64,000 nt of DNA from an uncultured Lentisphaeria bacterium (GCA_949298075.1 CASFVA010000006.1:1-64000), one strand, 5' to 3'. Positions 1-10,200 are shown, counted from the stretch's first letter. The notes: generated by a model not told the origin, from the sequence alone. Made by a program: numbers and translations.

Positions 1-341
1 CCCCTCCCGCTCCTCCGGCTGCGGCCGCTGCTTCAGCGCCCGCCGGCGGAGCAGACGAAACGCCGCAGGAAGCCGAAGACGAAATCGACGACGCGGCGAT
101 GCCGCCGGAACCGGAAAGCGATCTGGAAACCGAACCGAACGACGATGCTCCGCCGGAACTGCCGGTGGCCGAACTCGCGGATGAGCAGGTTGACCTGGAA
201 CCGGAAGTCGCACCGGGGCATCACGAGCGCAGCAGCATCGCCAACTCCGATCCGGGAGCACTGCAGCGGGCGGCCCGGGAACCGGTGGTCAGCGATGTCA
301 TCGACCTCTTCGGCGGTGCCGTGGTGGACATCCACCGCTGA
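1..341 (+). CDS. C-terminal part of a probable DNA polymerase III tau/gamma subunit (partial)
   Basis: The frame is open from the left window edge and stops with TGA at 341, so only about the last 113 codons are present. The visible part is a low-complexity linker rich in Ala, Pro, Glu and Asp, followed by a short tail ending in DLFGGAVVDIHR. DnaX proteins often end this way, with an acidic proline-rich linker and a short hydrophobic tail, so DnaX is my best guess. The ATPase domain that would prove it lies outside the window. It could be another protein with a disordered C-terminus. A terminator-like hairpin follows at about 497-534. Confidence 0.4.
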   Translation, partial: PPAPPAAAAASAPAGGADETPQEAEDEIDDAAMPPEPESDLETEPNDDAPPELPVAELADEQVDLEPEVAPGHHERSSIANSDPGALQRAAREPVVSDVIDLFGGAVVDIHR

Positions 342-496
342 CCGGGGACAACCATCCCCGACGCCGGGCAACGCTGAAATCCGGACGGGCCGGCAGGATA
401 ATGAATGCTTCCGGCCGCGGAACAAGGCAGGCTCCGGGCTCCGGTGCAATGGAATCAGCGCCGGAGCGGCGGCCGGAGCGGCGACAATCGAAAATG

Positions 497-534
497 CCGC
501 GCCGGAGAAGAGGCGGGGTTTTATTGTTTTTTTT
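497..534 (+). terminator. Probable intrinsic terminator after the partial dnaX-like gene
   Basis: An imperfect seven-pair GC stem (497-503 with 512-518, one G-G mismatch) and an eight-base loop are followed by a T-rich run (519-534) with 14 T in 16 bases. The gap between 342 and 627 shows no gene. The hairpin separates the first gene from the 628 operon. Confidence 0.45.
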
Positions 535-627
535 GCCGGACCGGCTTGAAAAGGCCGCGGTTCCGCCGTAAATTTTGTTTATGTACATTCGGATTGACAT
601 CTATTCGGAATCGGGCGGTCGCCAGTT

Positions 628-1434
628 ATGTTGAAAATCAGCGCTCTCGGCAGCGGCAGCGCCGGAAACGCCCTGATCATTGCCGCCGGAGAGCAGAGCA
701 TTATCATTGACATCGGGTTTTCCCGCCGGGAATTAGTGCGCCGCATGGCGGTGCTCGGTCTCAGGAGGGAAACGCTGTGCGCCGCCCTGATAACTCATGA
801 GCACGACGATCACATCCGCGGCTGCCGGGTATTCTGCGACGAATGCAGTCTGCCGCTCTGCGCCACCGCCCGGACCGCCGCCGAACTGCGCCGGCGCGGC
901 CAGCTTCCGGAGCGGGTCAAGCTGTTTGAGCCCGGCAGCGCTTTTGAAATCTCCGCTTTTCACATCGAACCCTTTTCAGTTCAGCATGACGCGGTCGATC
1001 CGGTCGGCTTCATCGTCCGCTGCGGCGACTACAAAATCGGCGTCGCCACCGACCTGGGCGTCATCACCAATCTGGTCCGGGCGCGGCTGCGCGGTTGCGA
1101 TGCCCTGGTCCTGGAAAGCAACTACGATGAAAACATGCTCCGGGACTCCCGGCGGCCGCTGCAGCTCAAACGACGCATCAGCAGCCAGATCGGACACCTC
1201 GCCAACCGCTGCGCCTGCGCCGCGCTGGCGGACCTGCTTACCGACCGGACCCGGTTGCTGCTGCTGGCCCACGTCAGCCGCGACTGCAACACTCCGGAAC
1301 TGGCGGCCGAGAGCTGCCGCAGCCGGCTCCGCGAACTCGGCCGTGAAGACGTCGAACTGGGCGTGATCCCCCAGTCGGAGCCGTTCGGCACTTACATCTT
1401 CGAAGCCGGACGGCCGGTTCTGCAGAAAGGATGA
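628..1434 (+). CDS. Metallo-beta-lactamase-fold hydrolase, YycJ/WalJ type
   Basis: This is a 268-residue metallo-beta-lactamase-fold protein. The zinc-binding motif THEHDDH lies at residues 56-62. It opens with the sequence LGSGSAGNALII, typical of the YycJ (WalJ) branch, and a later metal-ligand Asp sits in GVATDLG. YycJ proteins are predicted DNA or nucleic-acid processing hydrolases of the cytoplasm; the substrate cannot be read from sequence. Its stop overlaps the start region of the kinase at 1431-1437, so it is the first gene of a three-gene operon with the kinase and rpoN. The link between these three functions is not obvious. Family is fairly sure, exact role is not. Confidence 0.85.
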   Translation: MLKISALGSGSAGNALIIAAGEQSIIIDIGFSRRELVRRMAVLGLRRETLCAALITHEHDDHIRGCRVFCDECSLPLCATARTAAELRRRGQLPERVKLFEPGSAFEISAFHIEPFSVQHDAVDPVGFIVRCGDYKIGVATDLGVITNLVRARLRGCDALVLESNYDENMLRDSRRPLQLKRRISSQIGHLANRCACAALADLLTDRTRLLLLAHVSRDCNTPELAAESCRSRLRELGREDVELGVIPQSEPFGTYIFEAGRPVLQKG

Positions 1435-1436
1435 CC

Positions 1437-2423
1437 ATGCCGGAGCCGCTTAAAATAAATTGCCGCAACTGCCACTGCCGGCTCGACGTCAGTGATTTTG
1501 AACCGTTCACCCTGGTGGAATGCCCGGGATGCGGAACGCATCTGCGCGTTCCCAAGCCCTTCGGGCGCTACCAGCTGGAAAAGGTGTGCGGCACCGGCGG
1601 CACATCGGTCATCTACCGGGCCATCGATCCGGTGCTGGCCCGGCGGGTGGCGGTAAAAATCGTCTCGGAAGAGGATGCCGACGCCGATTTTGCCGAGCGG
1701 TTCCGCGCTGAAGCCCGGCTCGTCGGCAAGCTCAACCACCCCGGGATCGTCCCGATCTACGACTGCGGTGCGCTGGGAAAACAATTCTATCTGGTCATGC
1801 AGTTCATGGAAAAGGGCGATTTGGAACGCATGATGAAAGCCGGTTCTCTGCCGTCGCTGCCCCGGCTGCTGAATCAGCTGCTGACGGTGACCGGCGCACT
1901 GGATTACGCCATCCGGGAGGGCGTGGTGCACCACGACATCAAACCATCGAACATTCTGATCAGCGCCTCGGACGATGCCAAACTGGGCGACTTCGACCTG
2001 GCCGACCTCCGCAAAGCCGGCGATCTGGACACCCCCTGTGCCGAATGGGGCAGTCCGGGCTACATGAGTCCGGAGCGCATCTACTCCGGCGGCGAAGATG
2101 GTCGCGGCGACGTTTTCAGCCTGGGGGTGACGATCTACGAACTGCTTTCGGGCCGGACTCCGTTCGGCATATCGGGTGCTCAGGAGGAGCTTTACCGGCG
2201 GCGGCAGGCGGGCAGTTTTCCGCCGCTGAATGAACTCAACGCGGCAGTTTCCAGGGAGTTTGCCGGGCTGGTCGGCGCCATGCTTGCATTCAAGCCGGAG
2301 GACCGGCCGGACTGTCGCCGGATTGCCGACGGTCTGCAAGCTGAAATCAACCGGCTGGAAAATCCGGAAGCGGCCCGCTGGACCGGCCGGCTTTCCGACT
2401 GGTTCCGCAAGACGCCGCGCTGA
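1437..2423 (+). CDS. Serine/threonine protein kinase with N-terminal zinc ribbon
   Basis: A Hanks-type kinase of about 328 residues with no membrane segment. A short zinc ribbon (Cys9, Cys12, Cys29, Cys32) comes first, then the kinase domain from about residue 43: a Gly-rich loop GTGGTS, the ATP-binding Lys74 in VAVKIV, the catalytic loop HHDIKPSN (Asp167) and Mg-binding Asp185. Two positions are unusual. The catalytic loop is HHD instead of HRD, and the DFG motif is DFD. The rest of the core is intact, so it is probably active, but regulated unlike RD kinases. An in-frame ATG also exists at 1431; the AGAAAGG at 1424-1430 is correctly spaced only for 1437. It is followed after 14 bp by rpoN, so a role in controlling sigma-54 or its partners is possible but is inference. 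Confidence 0.85.
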   Translation: MPEPLKINCRNCHCRLDVSDFEPFTLVECPGCGTHLRVPKPFGRYQLEKVCGTGGTSVIYRAIDPVLARRVAVKIVSEEDADADFAERFRAEARLVGKLNHPGIVPIYDCGALGKQFYLVMQFMEKGDLERMMKAGSLPSLPRLLNQLLTVTGALDYAIREGVVHHDIKPSNILISASDDAKLGDFDLADLRKAGDLDTPCAEWGSPGYMSPERIYSGGEDGRGDVFSLGVTIYELLSGRTPFGISGAQEELYRRRQAGSFPPLNELNAAVSREFAGLVGAMLAFKPEDRPDCRRIADGLQAEINRLENPEAARWTGRLSDWFRKTPR

Positions 2424-2437
2424 CGGAGAACAGGTTC

Positions 2438-3871
2438 ATGCCGGATTTTTCCACGCAACTGACCAACGAGCAGCGGCAGATTCAGCAGCTTTCCCTGCGT
2501 AAACTGCAGGGCTTGGAATTGCTGCATCTGCCCCAGCTGGCTTTGGAGGAACGGCTGCGTCAGGAACTTGAACGCAATCCCATGCTGGAGGAGGAACTCC
2601 CCGAGGAACCGGTTGCCGACCTGCCGCCGGACAGCGCCGCCTCCGGATCCGATGCCGACGAGGACGACGAAGCCACCCTGGATGAGCGCATCGCCGATCT
2701 GGACGAATGGAACGACGAACTCCCGCTGCCCGAACCGGCGGCGGCTTCGGCCGGTACGGAAAAACTGCCCGACTACTGGCTCAATTCACCGGCGCCGATG
2801 CCGTCGCTGCGTGATCAGTTGAACGAGGAGGTCGGCGCGGCCGGCCTGCCGCGCCGACTCGCGGAGCTCGCGGAAAAAATCATTGATGAGCTGGACGACT
2901 CCGGCTATCTGACTACGCCGCTGGCTGACCTGGCCATGAGCTGCGATGCCGACCTGGAAGAGCTGGAAGCGGCCCTTCACTACGTGCAGAGCCTCGATCC
3001 GGCCGGAGTCGGCGCCCGCAGTCTCGGAGAATGCCTCCGGCTTCAGCTGGAGCGCTCGGGACGACTTACGCCGCTGCTGGCGGCAGTGCTGGACAACGGA
3101 CTGGACGATGTGGCCCGCAACCGGCTGCCCGCCCTCGCCCACCGCCTGAGAGTGCCGCTGGATGAACTCAAAGCGGCATTGGAGGAACTCCGCCGGCTTG
3201 ATCCGGCCCCGGGACGGCGGCTGACGACGACGACGGCGGAATGCATCCGGCCTGAAGTCGAAATCCGGCGCGGCGACCACGGGTTCGAGGCGGTGCCGCT
3301 GGACGATCGCGAACGGCGCCTGATTATCAATCCGGTCTACCGCGAGCTGCTGGACACAGCCGATCTCGCCGCCGCCGACCGCAGTTATCTCCGGGAGAAA
3401 CTGCAGCGGGCCCGGGAATTCATTCAGGCGCTGGAGCAGCGCCGCTCCACCATTCTCAGGCTGGCTGAAGTGATTGCCTCCGAGCAGGGACCGTTCATGG
3501 AGCACGGCGTGGAAGCGCTCCGTCCGATGACCATGAAGCAGGCCGCCGCCCGACTGGGCGTGCACGAAACCACCGTAAGCCGGGCGGCGGCGGAAAAATA
3601 CATTCTGACCCCTCAGGGAATTTTTCCTTTCAAATTCTTTTTCAGCGGCAAGGTGGCGGCCGCCGGAACCGACGCCGGGGAGCTTTCCAACCGGGCGGTC
3701 ATGGAACGGATCCGGGAGCTGATCGCAGCGGAAGATCCCACGCATCCGCTCTCCGACGAGAAAATCGCCGCCGCGTTGACTGCGGGAGGGGTTGCCATTG
3801 CCCGGCGCACAGTGGCCAAATACCGGGAAAGCATGAAAATTCCGCCGACCAATTTGCGCCGCCGCCACTGA
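2438..3871 (+). CDS. rpoN: RNA polymerase sigma-54 factor
   Basis: This 477-residue protein has the full sigma-54 layout. Region I (about 1-50) is Gln/Leu-rich and contacts enhancer-binding proteins. Region II (about 50-110) is acidic. The core-binding region follows. A helix-turn-helix (AARLGVHETTVSRA) sits near residue 375, and the diagnostic RpoN box ARRTVAKYRE reads the -24 element near the C-terminus. Sigma-54 directs transcription from -24/-12 promoters that need an AAA+ activator; no such activator is coded in this window. A GGAGAACAGG ribosome-binding site precedes the ATG. It is the last gene of the operon with the MBL-fold protein and kinase. I found no clear -24/-12 promoter in the window. 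Confidence 0.97.
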   Translation: MPDFSTQLTNEQRQIQQLSLRKLQGLELLHLPQLALEERLRQELERNPMLEEELPEEPVADLPPDSAASGSDADEDDEATLDERIADLDEWNDELPLPEPAAASAGTEKLPDYWLNSPAPMPSLRDQLNEEVGAAGLPRRLAELAEKIIDELDDSGYLTTPLADLAMSCDADLEELEAALHYVQSLDPAGVGARSLGECLRLQLERSGRLTPLLAAVLDNGLDDVARNRLPALAHRLRVPLDELKAALEELRRLDPAPGRRLTTTTAECIRPEVEIRRGDHGFEAVPLDDRERRLIINPVYRELLDTADLAAADRSYLREKLQRAREFIQALEQRRSTILRLAEVIASEQGPFMEHGVEALRPMTMKQAAARLGVHETTVSRAAAEKYILTPQGIFPFKFFFSGKVAAAGTDAGELSNRAVMERIRELIAAEDPTHPLSDEKIAAALTAGGVAIARRTVAKYRESMKIPPTNLRRRH

Positions 3872-4011
3872 GTGCGGGCCGGGATTCCCGCCGGACGTTT
3901 CCCCGAACGGTCCTCCCCCGCCGGGAACCCGTCAGGCATCCGGCCGCGGGAACTTGACGCCGGCGGCGGAACAAAGTCGCACCGCTCTTCCGGAAACGGC
4001 AGACGACGGAA

Positions 4012-4629
4012 TCAGCGGGAACGCTCCCGGATCAGCAGATCAAGCAGCTGCTCACGAACCTGAACCAGCCGGGCAATATGGGAATTAATTTCAGACCCCA
4101 GCGAACGTTGAAATCCGGCCAACCGGCGCAGTCCGCCGATCAGATCGTTGAGATCGGCCAGCGCCCGCTTGCCGAGACTGATTTTCAATCCCCGTTCAGA
4201 CGCCGGATCGGCATCAATAAAGTCAGCCACCCGGGCCAGCAGTTTGGCGTAAGCGCATCCTACGCCCAGACCAGGCAGAAACGCATCGCTGCGCAGCCGG
4301 GAAACCACGGCAAGATTCCACTCCACGGCCAGCGCGTCGAGGCAGTCCACCGCGTTGCCGCGGCGGACGGGAGCGGTATTTTCCGCCCCGTCGTCGTCCT
4401 CGTCGTCGCCATCCCGGAAAAACATGCGTTCGCGGCGCAGCACGTCCGGTCCGCCAGTCGGCACCAGGTCGGGACGTTCCCCGAGAATGCCGCCGATCAG
4501 CTCCTCTTCGCCGGGCAGATCCAGACAGGAGACCAGCTCCCCGAAATAACAACTGATCCGTCGTTCGTCCCGCCGGATTTCGCGTTCCCACTGGAATTCA
4601 TTCCAGTTATTGCGATAATGGTGATTCAC
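4012..4629 (-). CDS. Hypothetical protein, no recognised family
   Basis: A 205-residue soluble protein that starts with GTG at 4629, chosen because GGGAG stands seven bases upstream. The N-terminus is rich in Trp, Arg and Asn. A very acidic stretch (about residues 73-82, GDDEDDDG) lies in the first half, and the C-terminal half looks helical with many Leu and Arg. I recognise no domain. It lies 42 bp downstream of rsfS on the same strand, so it may be co-transcribed with nadD-rsfS, and it converges with rpoN. Coding is supported by the start signal and the lack of any other gene in the interval. Confidence 0.6.
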   Translation of the reverse strand: MNHHYRNNWNEFQWEREIRRDERRISCYFGELVSCLDLPGEEELIGGILGERPDLVPTGGPDVLRRERMFFRDGDDEDDDGAENTAPVRRGNAVDCLDALAVEWNLAVVSRLRSDAFLPGLGVGCAYAKLLARVADFIDADPASERGLKISLGKRALADLNDLIGGLRRLAGFQRSLGSEINSHIARLVQVREQLLDLLIRERSR

Positions 4630-4671
4630 TGCTCGCTCCCTGTTCCGGAATTACCGGATGCCGCCGCCCGG

Positions 4672-5022
4672 TCAGCGCCGGCCCCACAGGCCCTCCAGAT
4701 CGTAACGTTCCCGGGCCTCGGTGCTCATGACGTGCACAATGACATCACCAAAATCCAGCAGGATCCAGCCGCTCACGCTGTCGCCGGGCTGTGACAGCGG
4801 ACGCCGGGCAAAGCGTTCCCGCATCTGCCGCTCGATGAAATTGCCAATCGCCCGCAGCTGCGGCTCGGATTCGGCGGAAGTCACCACGAAAAAATCGGCA
4901 ATGCTGGAAATTTCCCCCATCGGAATCACCACGGTGTTTTCGCCCTGCTTTTCCTCAGCGCAGGCGACACAGAAATCGGCGATTTCGGCGGCGGTCGGAT
5001 TTTTGATCTCGGTGTTCTTCAC
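4672..5022 (-). CDS. rsfS: Ribosomal silencing factor RsfS
   Basis: This 116-residue protein belongs to the RsfS/Iojap family. Family members bind ribosomal protein L14 on the 50S subunit and block joining with 30S under nutrient limitation. Family sequence is clear in IADFFVVTSAES and in WILLDFGDVIVHVM. It starts with GTG at 5022 behind an AAAGGA site. The first four bases overlap the end of nadD, which is the usual nadD-rsfS pair in bacteria. Length is normal for the family. Confidence 0.95.
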   Translation of the reverse strand: MKNTEIKNPTAAEIADFCVACAEEKQGENTVVIPMGEISSIADFFVVTSAESEPQLRAIGNFIERQMRERFARRPLSQPGDSVSGWILLDFGDVIVHVMSTEARERYDLEGLWGRR

Positions 5023-5684
5023 AAAAAGTCCTTTCTCTGCTCCGGCTCCCGGTAGAGTCCGCGCAACGCAATGTACTCGGCCACACCGGGAGAAATTACT
5101 CCACTATTAATATCGCTCCAATTCGGAGATTTTGCCATTGATTTTCGGATTTCCGTGGAAGATATTTCAAAAAAATTCCCCGGGATCACGCCTGACAGCA
5201 GCCGATCGACCGTTCCGGCCGGCCAATGGGCCAGCAGAGCGGCGCGCTCCACCGGACGTCCCGCCCGCGGATAGGTGATAATCCGGCAACGCTCCACCAG
5301 TTCGGCGGCACGCCACCAGGTATGCAGTTCCAGCAGGCTGTCGGCACCGATCAGCAGGGCGTCCACCGGACCGTCGCGCCCTTCGGCGGCAATGAAATCC
5401 AGCACATCGACGGTATAACTCGGCACCTCACCCAGCCGTGCCTCGGCCTCCGAGAGCCGGAACCGGGGATCTCCGGCAATCAGCAGCTCAACCATGGCGC
5501 AGCGGTCGGCAAATGGAGCCCGTTCCCGACCGGTTTTGTGAGGCGGACTGAACGCCGGAACCCAAAGCACCCGTCCGCAGAATCCGGAGGAAACCGCCGC
5601 TTCCGCCACCTTCAGATGCCCCAAATGGGGCGGATCGAAACTCCCCCCGAAAAACGCGGTGACGGTGTGCGGACTGACCGGCAT
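5019..5684 (-). CDS. nadD: Nicotinate-nucleotide adenylyltransferase
   Basis: A 221-residue nucleotidyltransferase that joins ATP and nicotinate mononucleotide to make deamido-NAD in NAD biosynthesis. The nucleotide-binding motif GGSFDPPHLGH is at residues 13-23, and the second family motif ISSTEIR is near the C-terminus. The ATG at 5684 is chosen over the upstream TTG at 5708 because CAGGAG sits just before it and the protein then begins close to the conserved first strand, as usual. It overlaps rsfS by four bases. A sigma-70-type promoter lies at 5736-5763. Confidence 0.95.
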   Translation of the reverse strand: MPVSPHTVTAFFGGSFDPPHLGHLKVAEAAVSSGFCGRVLWVPAFSPPHKTGRERAPFADRCAMVELLIAGDPRFRLSEAEARLGEVPSYTVDVLDFIAAEGRDGPVDALLIGADSLLELHTWWRAAELVERCRIITYPRAGRPVERAALLAHWPAGTVDRLLSGVIPGNFFEISSTEIRKSMAKSPNWSDINSGVISPGVAEYIALRGLYREPEQRKDFL

Positions 5685-5735
5685 GAAACTCCTGCTTTTC
5701 TCCCCCAAGCATGGCGCGGGGATCCTCTCTTCTCT

Positions 5736-5763
5736 AATATAACCGGAATGCGGAAAAATTCAA
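5736..5763 (-). promoter_or_regulatory. Sigma-70-type promoter for nadD-rsfS
   Basis: On the minus strand TTGAAT (5758-5763) and TATATT (5736-5741) are 16 bp apart, about 50 bp upstream of the nadD ATG. It fits a housekeeping promoter for nadD, rsfS and perhaps the gene at 4012. Confidence 0.6.
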
Positions 5764-6123
5764 CCCCCGGTCTTGCCGCCGTTCCGCCGGAGCCACCCTG
5801 CCGAAATCCCGGTCGCAGAACGGAGTTCAACCGGGTATTTGCTTTTTTGATTTGAAACTGTATATTACTTCCGCAATCAGGTGCAGACAATTTATGCAAC
5901 TTGGCCTTTTCATCCGGATAATCTCCGCTCCGCGCCGGCTGGCCGCGGAACGCCGCCATTGCCGGCGACAGCCTCTTCATAACCGGGTTTTTTTCCATTC
6001 CGCGACCGGCGGCGCATCCCGCGGCCGGGCCTCCGTCGCCGCAATCCGGCGCCGGCCGCCTTTGTCCTTCATTCCCGATGACCGGTTGTTTGATCCAACT
6101 TTAAAACGAAAGGTCCTGACAAC
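5764..6123. other. Intergenic stretch between nadD and the RND operon
   Basis: About 360 bp without a convincing gene. A 91-codon open frame at 5852-6127 on the plus strand has Arg-rich composition and overlaps the start of the adaptor gene, so I do not call it. The AT-rich part at 5835-5870 carries a candidate promoter for the efflux operon; the rest would be a long 5' leader. Confidence 0.5.
5839..5866 (+). promoter_or_regulatory. Candidate promoter for the RND efflux operon
   Basis: TTGCTT (5839-5844) and TATATT (5861-5866) are separated by 16 bp, in the most AT-rich part of the gap. It would give a leader of about 250 bases before the adaptor gene at 6124, so another start point nearer the gene is possible. 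Confidence 0.35.
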
Positions 6124-7278
6124 ATGACGATCCGCCGCCTGATGCTCTGGTTCATCCCCGTCGCCGCCACGCTCGCCGGCGCCGCCTGCTGGTACGTTTT
6201 CCGCAGAGGGGAACCGCTGCCGGCGGCGCCCTCCACGCGCGTGGTCAAACTGGTCCGGGCGGTTTCCGCCGGCAGAGCCGGCGGGATCAGTTATCCTGGC
6301 AAGGTCAATCCGGTCCGCCATGCTGAACTCTTTTTCCGGGTCTCCGGCCCCGTGATCGAACGCAACCTCAAATACGGCCAGACCGTGGAAAAAGGCGAAG
6401 TGCTCATGAAAATCGATCCCCGCGACTACGAGCGCGAAGTGGAACGCCTGACCCAGGAACTGGAAATGCAGAAAGTCCAGAACTCTCTCGCCGCCATCGA
6501 ATACAGCCGCAACCGGAAACTGCTGGAATCCCAGGCGGTCAGCCAGGCGGTGTTCGATGCCGCCGCCACCAGAAAACAGGCTTCCGACGCCCAACTGAGA
6601 ATGCTGGAGGTGTCGCTCAGAATCGCCCGGGACAAGCTTCAGGACACCGTGCTGACAGCTCCGTTTCACGGTACGGTTTCCGAGCTTAAAATCGAACAGT
6701 ATGAAATTGCCCATGCCAACGTTCCGGTGGTGGTGCTCGACGATTTGCGCGAGGTCGAAATCAAAATCAGCATTCCGGCCGGCAATCTGCCCGACACCAG
6801 CATCCATGACGGTAAACGCTTCATCGGCATGACGTTTGACGTGACGTTTCCGGGACGGGGCAACAAGGTGTTTCAGGCCTCCATCTACGAGTTCAAGCCC
6901 GTCGCCTCGGCGGAGAGCGAAAGTTATGAAGTGACGCTGCACATGAAAGTTCCGGACGATTTCCTGATTCTGCCGGGCATGAGCGCCGAAGTACACGGCC
7001 TGCCCTATTTTGACAGAAAACGCACCGATCAGCTCAGACTGCCGTTTGCCGCAGTCTTTGAGCGCAACGGTCAGACGGCGGTCTGGGTCTATCATCCCGG
7101 ATCGGCCCGGCTGGAACTGCGTCCGGTGAAAACCGGGAGGACCGTCGATGCCAATGCCATTCTGATTGAAGGCAACCTCAAGCCCGGTGAATACGTGGTG
7201 GCCGCCGGCGGCGACTGGCTCACCGGAGAAACCAGCGTACGGCTGCTGAATCCGGAGATCCTCCATGAAAATAATTGA
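6124..7278 (+). CDS. RND efflux transporter, periplasmic adaptor subunit
   Basis: A 384-residue membrane fusion protein of the AcrA/MexA type, which bridges an inner-membrane RND pump and an outer-membrane channel. An N-terminal hydrophobic segment (LMLWFIPVAATLAGAACWYV) anchors or exports it. A split lipoyl domain with an alpha-hairpin rich in Glu and Lys (about residues 75-170) follows, then the family segment DTVLTAPFHGTVSEL and beta-barrel domains. An AAAGG site precedes the ATG. It overlaps the permease start by 14 bp, so the two form an operon. No TolC-type outer-membrane gene is present here. Substrate is unknown. Confidence 0.93.
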   Translation: MTIRRLMLWFIPVAATLAGAACWYVFRRGEPLPAAPSTRVVKLVRAVSAGRAGGISYPGKVNPVRHAELFFRVSGPVIERNLKYGQTVEKGEVLMKIDPRDYEREVERLTQELEMQKVQNSLAAIEYSRNRKLLESQAVSQAVFDAAATRKQASDAQLRMLEVSLRIARDKLQDTVLTAPFHGTVSELKIEQYEIAHANVPVVVLDDLREVEIKISIPAGNLPDTSIHDGKRFIGMTFDVTFPGRGNKVFQASIYEFKPVASAESESYEVTLHMKVPDDFLILPGMSAEVHGLPYFDRKRTDQLRLPFAAVFERNGQTAVWVYHPGSARLELRPVKTGRTVDANAILIEGNLKPGEYVVAAGGDWLTGETSVRLLNPEILHENN

Positions 7279-10200
7279 CTATGTGCTGGGCCACCGGAGC
7301 TTCTTTTACCTGCTGATGCTGGCCGTGCTCGGCGGTGGACTCTTTTCCTACTTCAGTCTGGGCCGGCTGGAATATCCATCCTTTAAAATCAAGAAGGCGA
7401 CCATTGCCACCCTCTATCCGGGTGCGACCGCCGCCGAGGTTGAAGCCGAGGTCACCGACCGGATTGAGGAAGAGCTTCAGAAAATGCCGCAGACCGACCA
7501 CATCACTTCCATCAGCCGCGCCGGCTTTTCCCTGATTTACGTGGAGATCCGCGGCGAATACTCCGCTGCGGAAATTCCGCAGATCTGGGATGAACTCCGG
7601 CGCAAGGTCAATGACATCCGCCCCCGGCTGCCCAGCGGAGTCACCGGCATCGAGATCGGGGATGATTTCGGAGACGTCTACGGCATTTTCCTGTCGCTCT
7701 CGGGGCGCGGCTACACTCTCGACGAACTCAAGGATTATGCCGACACCCTCAAAAAGGAACTGCTCCGGGTGCCCGACGTCGCCAAAATCGCATTCTGGGG
7801 CGTCCAGGACAAAACCATCTACGTGGAGTTCAACCGATCCCGGCTCGCCAACCTGAAAATCTCACAGAACCAGCTCTTCCAGACCCTCAGCAGCAGCAAT
7901 ATGGTCGCCGAAGCCGGCACCGTCAAAATCGACGACGAATATTGCCGGCTGCGAGTGACCGGCGGCATCGACGGCGTCGCCGCAATCCGGAACCTCTATG
8001 TTTCCGATTCCGAGGGCAAGCTGATCCGGATCGGCGACATCGCCGAAGTCCGGCGCGGTCACGTCGAACCGGCGACCCAGATCATGCACTTCAACGGCGA
8101 ACCGGCCATCGGCATCGGCATCTCCACCATAGACGGCGGCAACGTCGTACGCCTGGGGCGGGCGGTCCGGGAACGACTCCGGCAGCTGGAAGACAGCCGA
8201 CCGGTCGGCATGCAGATCAACCGCATCAACTTTCAGGCCGACAACGTCCGGGAATCCCTGAATTCCTTCATCGTCAACCTGCTCGAATCGCTCATCATCG
8301 TCATCGGAATCCTGCTGCTGGCCATGGGCTGGAGAGCCGGAGTGGTGATCGGAACCACGCTGCTGCTGATCATCCTGGGCACTTTCATCGGCATGAAACT
8401 GCTGGACATCGACATGCAGCTGGTGTCGCTGGGCGCCCTGATCATTGCCCTCGGCATGCTCGTGGACAATGCCATTGTCATCGTCGACGGTTATCTGGTC
8501 AAAACCGCCCGGGGCGCCGATCCGGACCAGGCGCTCCGGGAAATCACCGCCGAAACCCAGTGGCCGCTGCTGGGAGCCACGCTGGTCGCCATCCTCGCCT
8601 TCCTCGCGGTCGGCTTCAATCAGGGGAACATCGGTGAATTCTGCCGTTCGCTCTTCGATGTGATCGCCATTTCGCTTCTCTTAAGCTGGATCATGGCCCT
8701 GACGTTCACGCCACTGCTCTGCCGGAGGCTGATTCCGCCCTGCCGCGCCGCCGCGTCCGGCGACGTCTGCAGCGGTCGGGCCTATGCACTCTACCGGAAG
8801 TGGCTGGAAGCCGTGCTGCGCCATCGCGGTTCCGCTATTGCGCTGCTGCTGGCGGGACTGGCTGCGGCGGTCTGGGGCTATGGACGGCTGCCGAAGGTGT
8901 TTTTTCCGGATTCCACCCGCCGCCAGTTCTATGTTGACTACTGGCGCAATCCGGCCAGCCATATTGAAGAAACCGAACGCGATGCCGCTGCCATCGCCGC
9001 CCATATCCGCAGCCTGCCCGGAGTGGTGTCCACCACCGCTTTTGTCGGTGAGGGAGCACTGCGTTTCATTCTGAGTTACGACTACAACAGCCCATCGCCT
9101 GATTACGCCCAGATCGTGGTGGATGTCGAGGACTACCGCCAGATTGCCGGCCTGAGCGCCGCCATTGACCGGCATATCCGGGAAAACTATCCCAGCGCCG
9201 ACGCCATGCTCATGCGGTTTTCCGACGGCATTGCCATTCCATTCAAGGTGGAGGCCAGATTCCGCGGTCCCGACCGGAAGGAACTGCGCCGCCTGGCGGA
9301 GCAGGCCAAAAAGATCATGCGTGACTCCGGACGAGCCCGCTACATCCGCGACGACTGGCGCGCCCCGGTCAAGGCGACCCGGCTGAATTATTCGGAAATC
9401 AAAGCCAGGCAGACCGGAATTTCCCGCGAAGACCTGGCCCGCGCCCTGCAGTGGAATTTCAACGGCGTCACCTGCGGCGTGCTGCGCGAAAACAACACGC
9501 TGATCCCCATCATTTCCCGTCCGGTGGCCTCGGAGCGCCAAACCATCGCCCAGCTCGACAATGTCCGCATCTGGAGCAACGCCGCCAACCGGAGCTATTC
9601 GCTGGCCCAGGCCTGTGACGGCATCGAAACCGTGCTGGAGGACCCCCAGATCCGACATCGGGAACGGGTGCCAACCATCACCGTTCAATGCTCCCCAATC
9701 ACCGGTACTGCCGCCGCCCTGCTCAACCAGCTGCGGGACGAGATCGAAGGCATTCCGCTGCCGCCGCTCCACACCCTCGAATGGGGCGGCGAATTTGAAC
9801 AGAGCCAAATCGCTCAGGCCAGGCTGAAAACGCTGTTTCCAGTCAGCCTGGTGCTGATGTTTCTGGTGGTTTCCATGCTGTTCCGGACCATCCGGGAACC
9901 CCTGACCGCTTTTGCCACACTGCCGTTTGCCCTGATCGGCGTGACGGGCGGACTGCTGCTGCTCAACCTGCCGTTCGGCTTCATGGCAATCCTCGGATTC
10001 CTCGGACTTTCCGGCATGCTGCTCAAAAACGCCATCGTTCTGCTTGATCAGATCAATCTGGAACTGCGCGGCGGCGGCGCCCCCCTTCAGGCGGTCATCA
10101 ATGCCGCCATCAGCCGCCTGCGTCCGGTGACCATGGCGGCGGGAACCACCGTGCTCGGAGTGTTTCCGCTGCTTTTCGATGCGTTCTTCGCCTCCATGGC

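Noticed and set aside
5852-6127. A 91-codon plus-strand frame in the gap before the RND adaptor
   Set aside because: Arg-rich composition, no ribosome-binding site, overlap with the adaptor start; it is more likely leader sequence.
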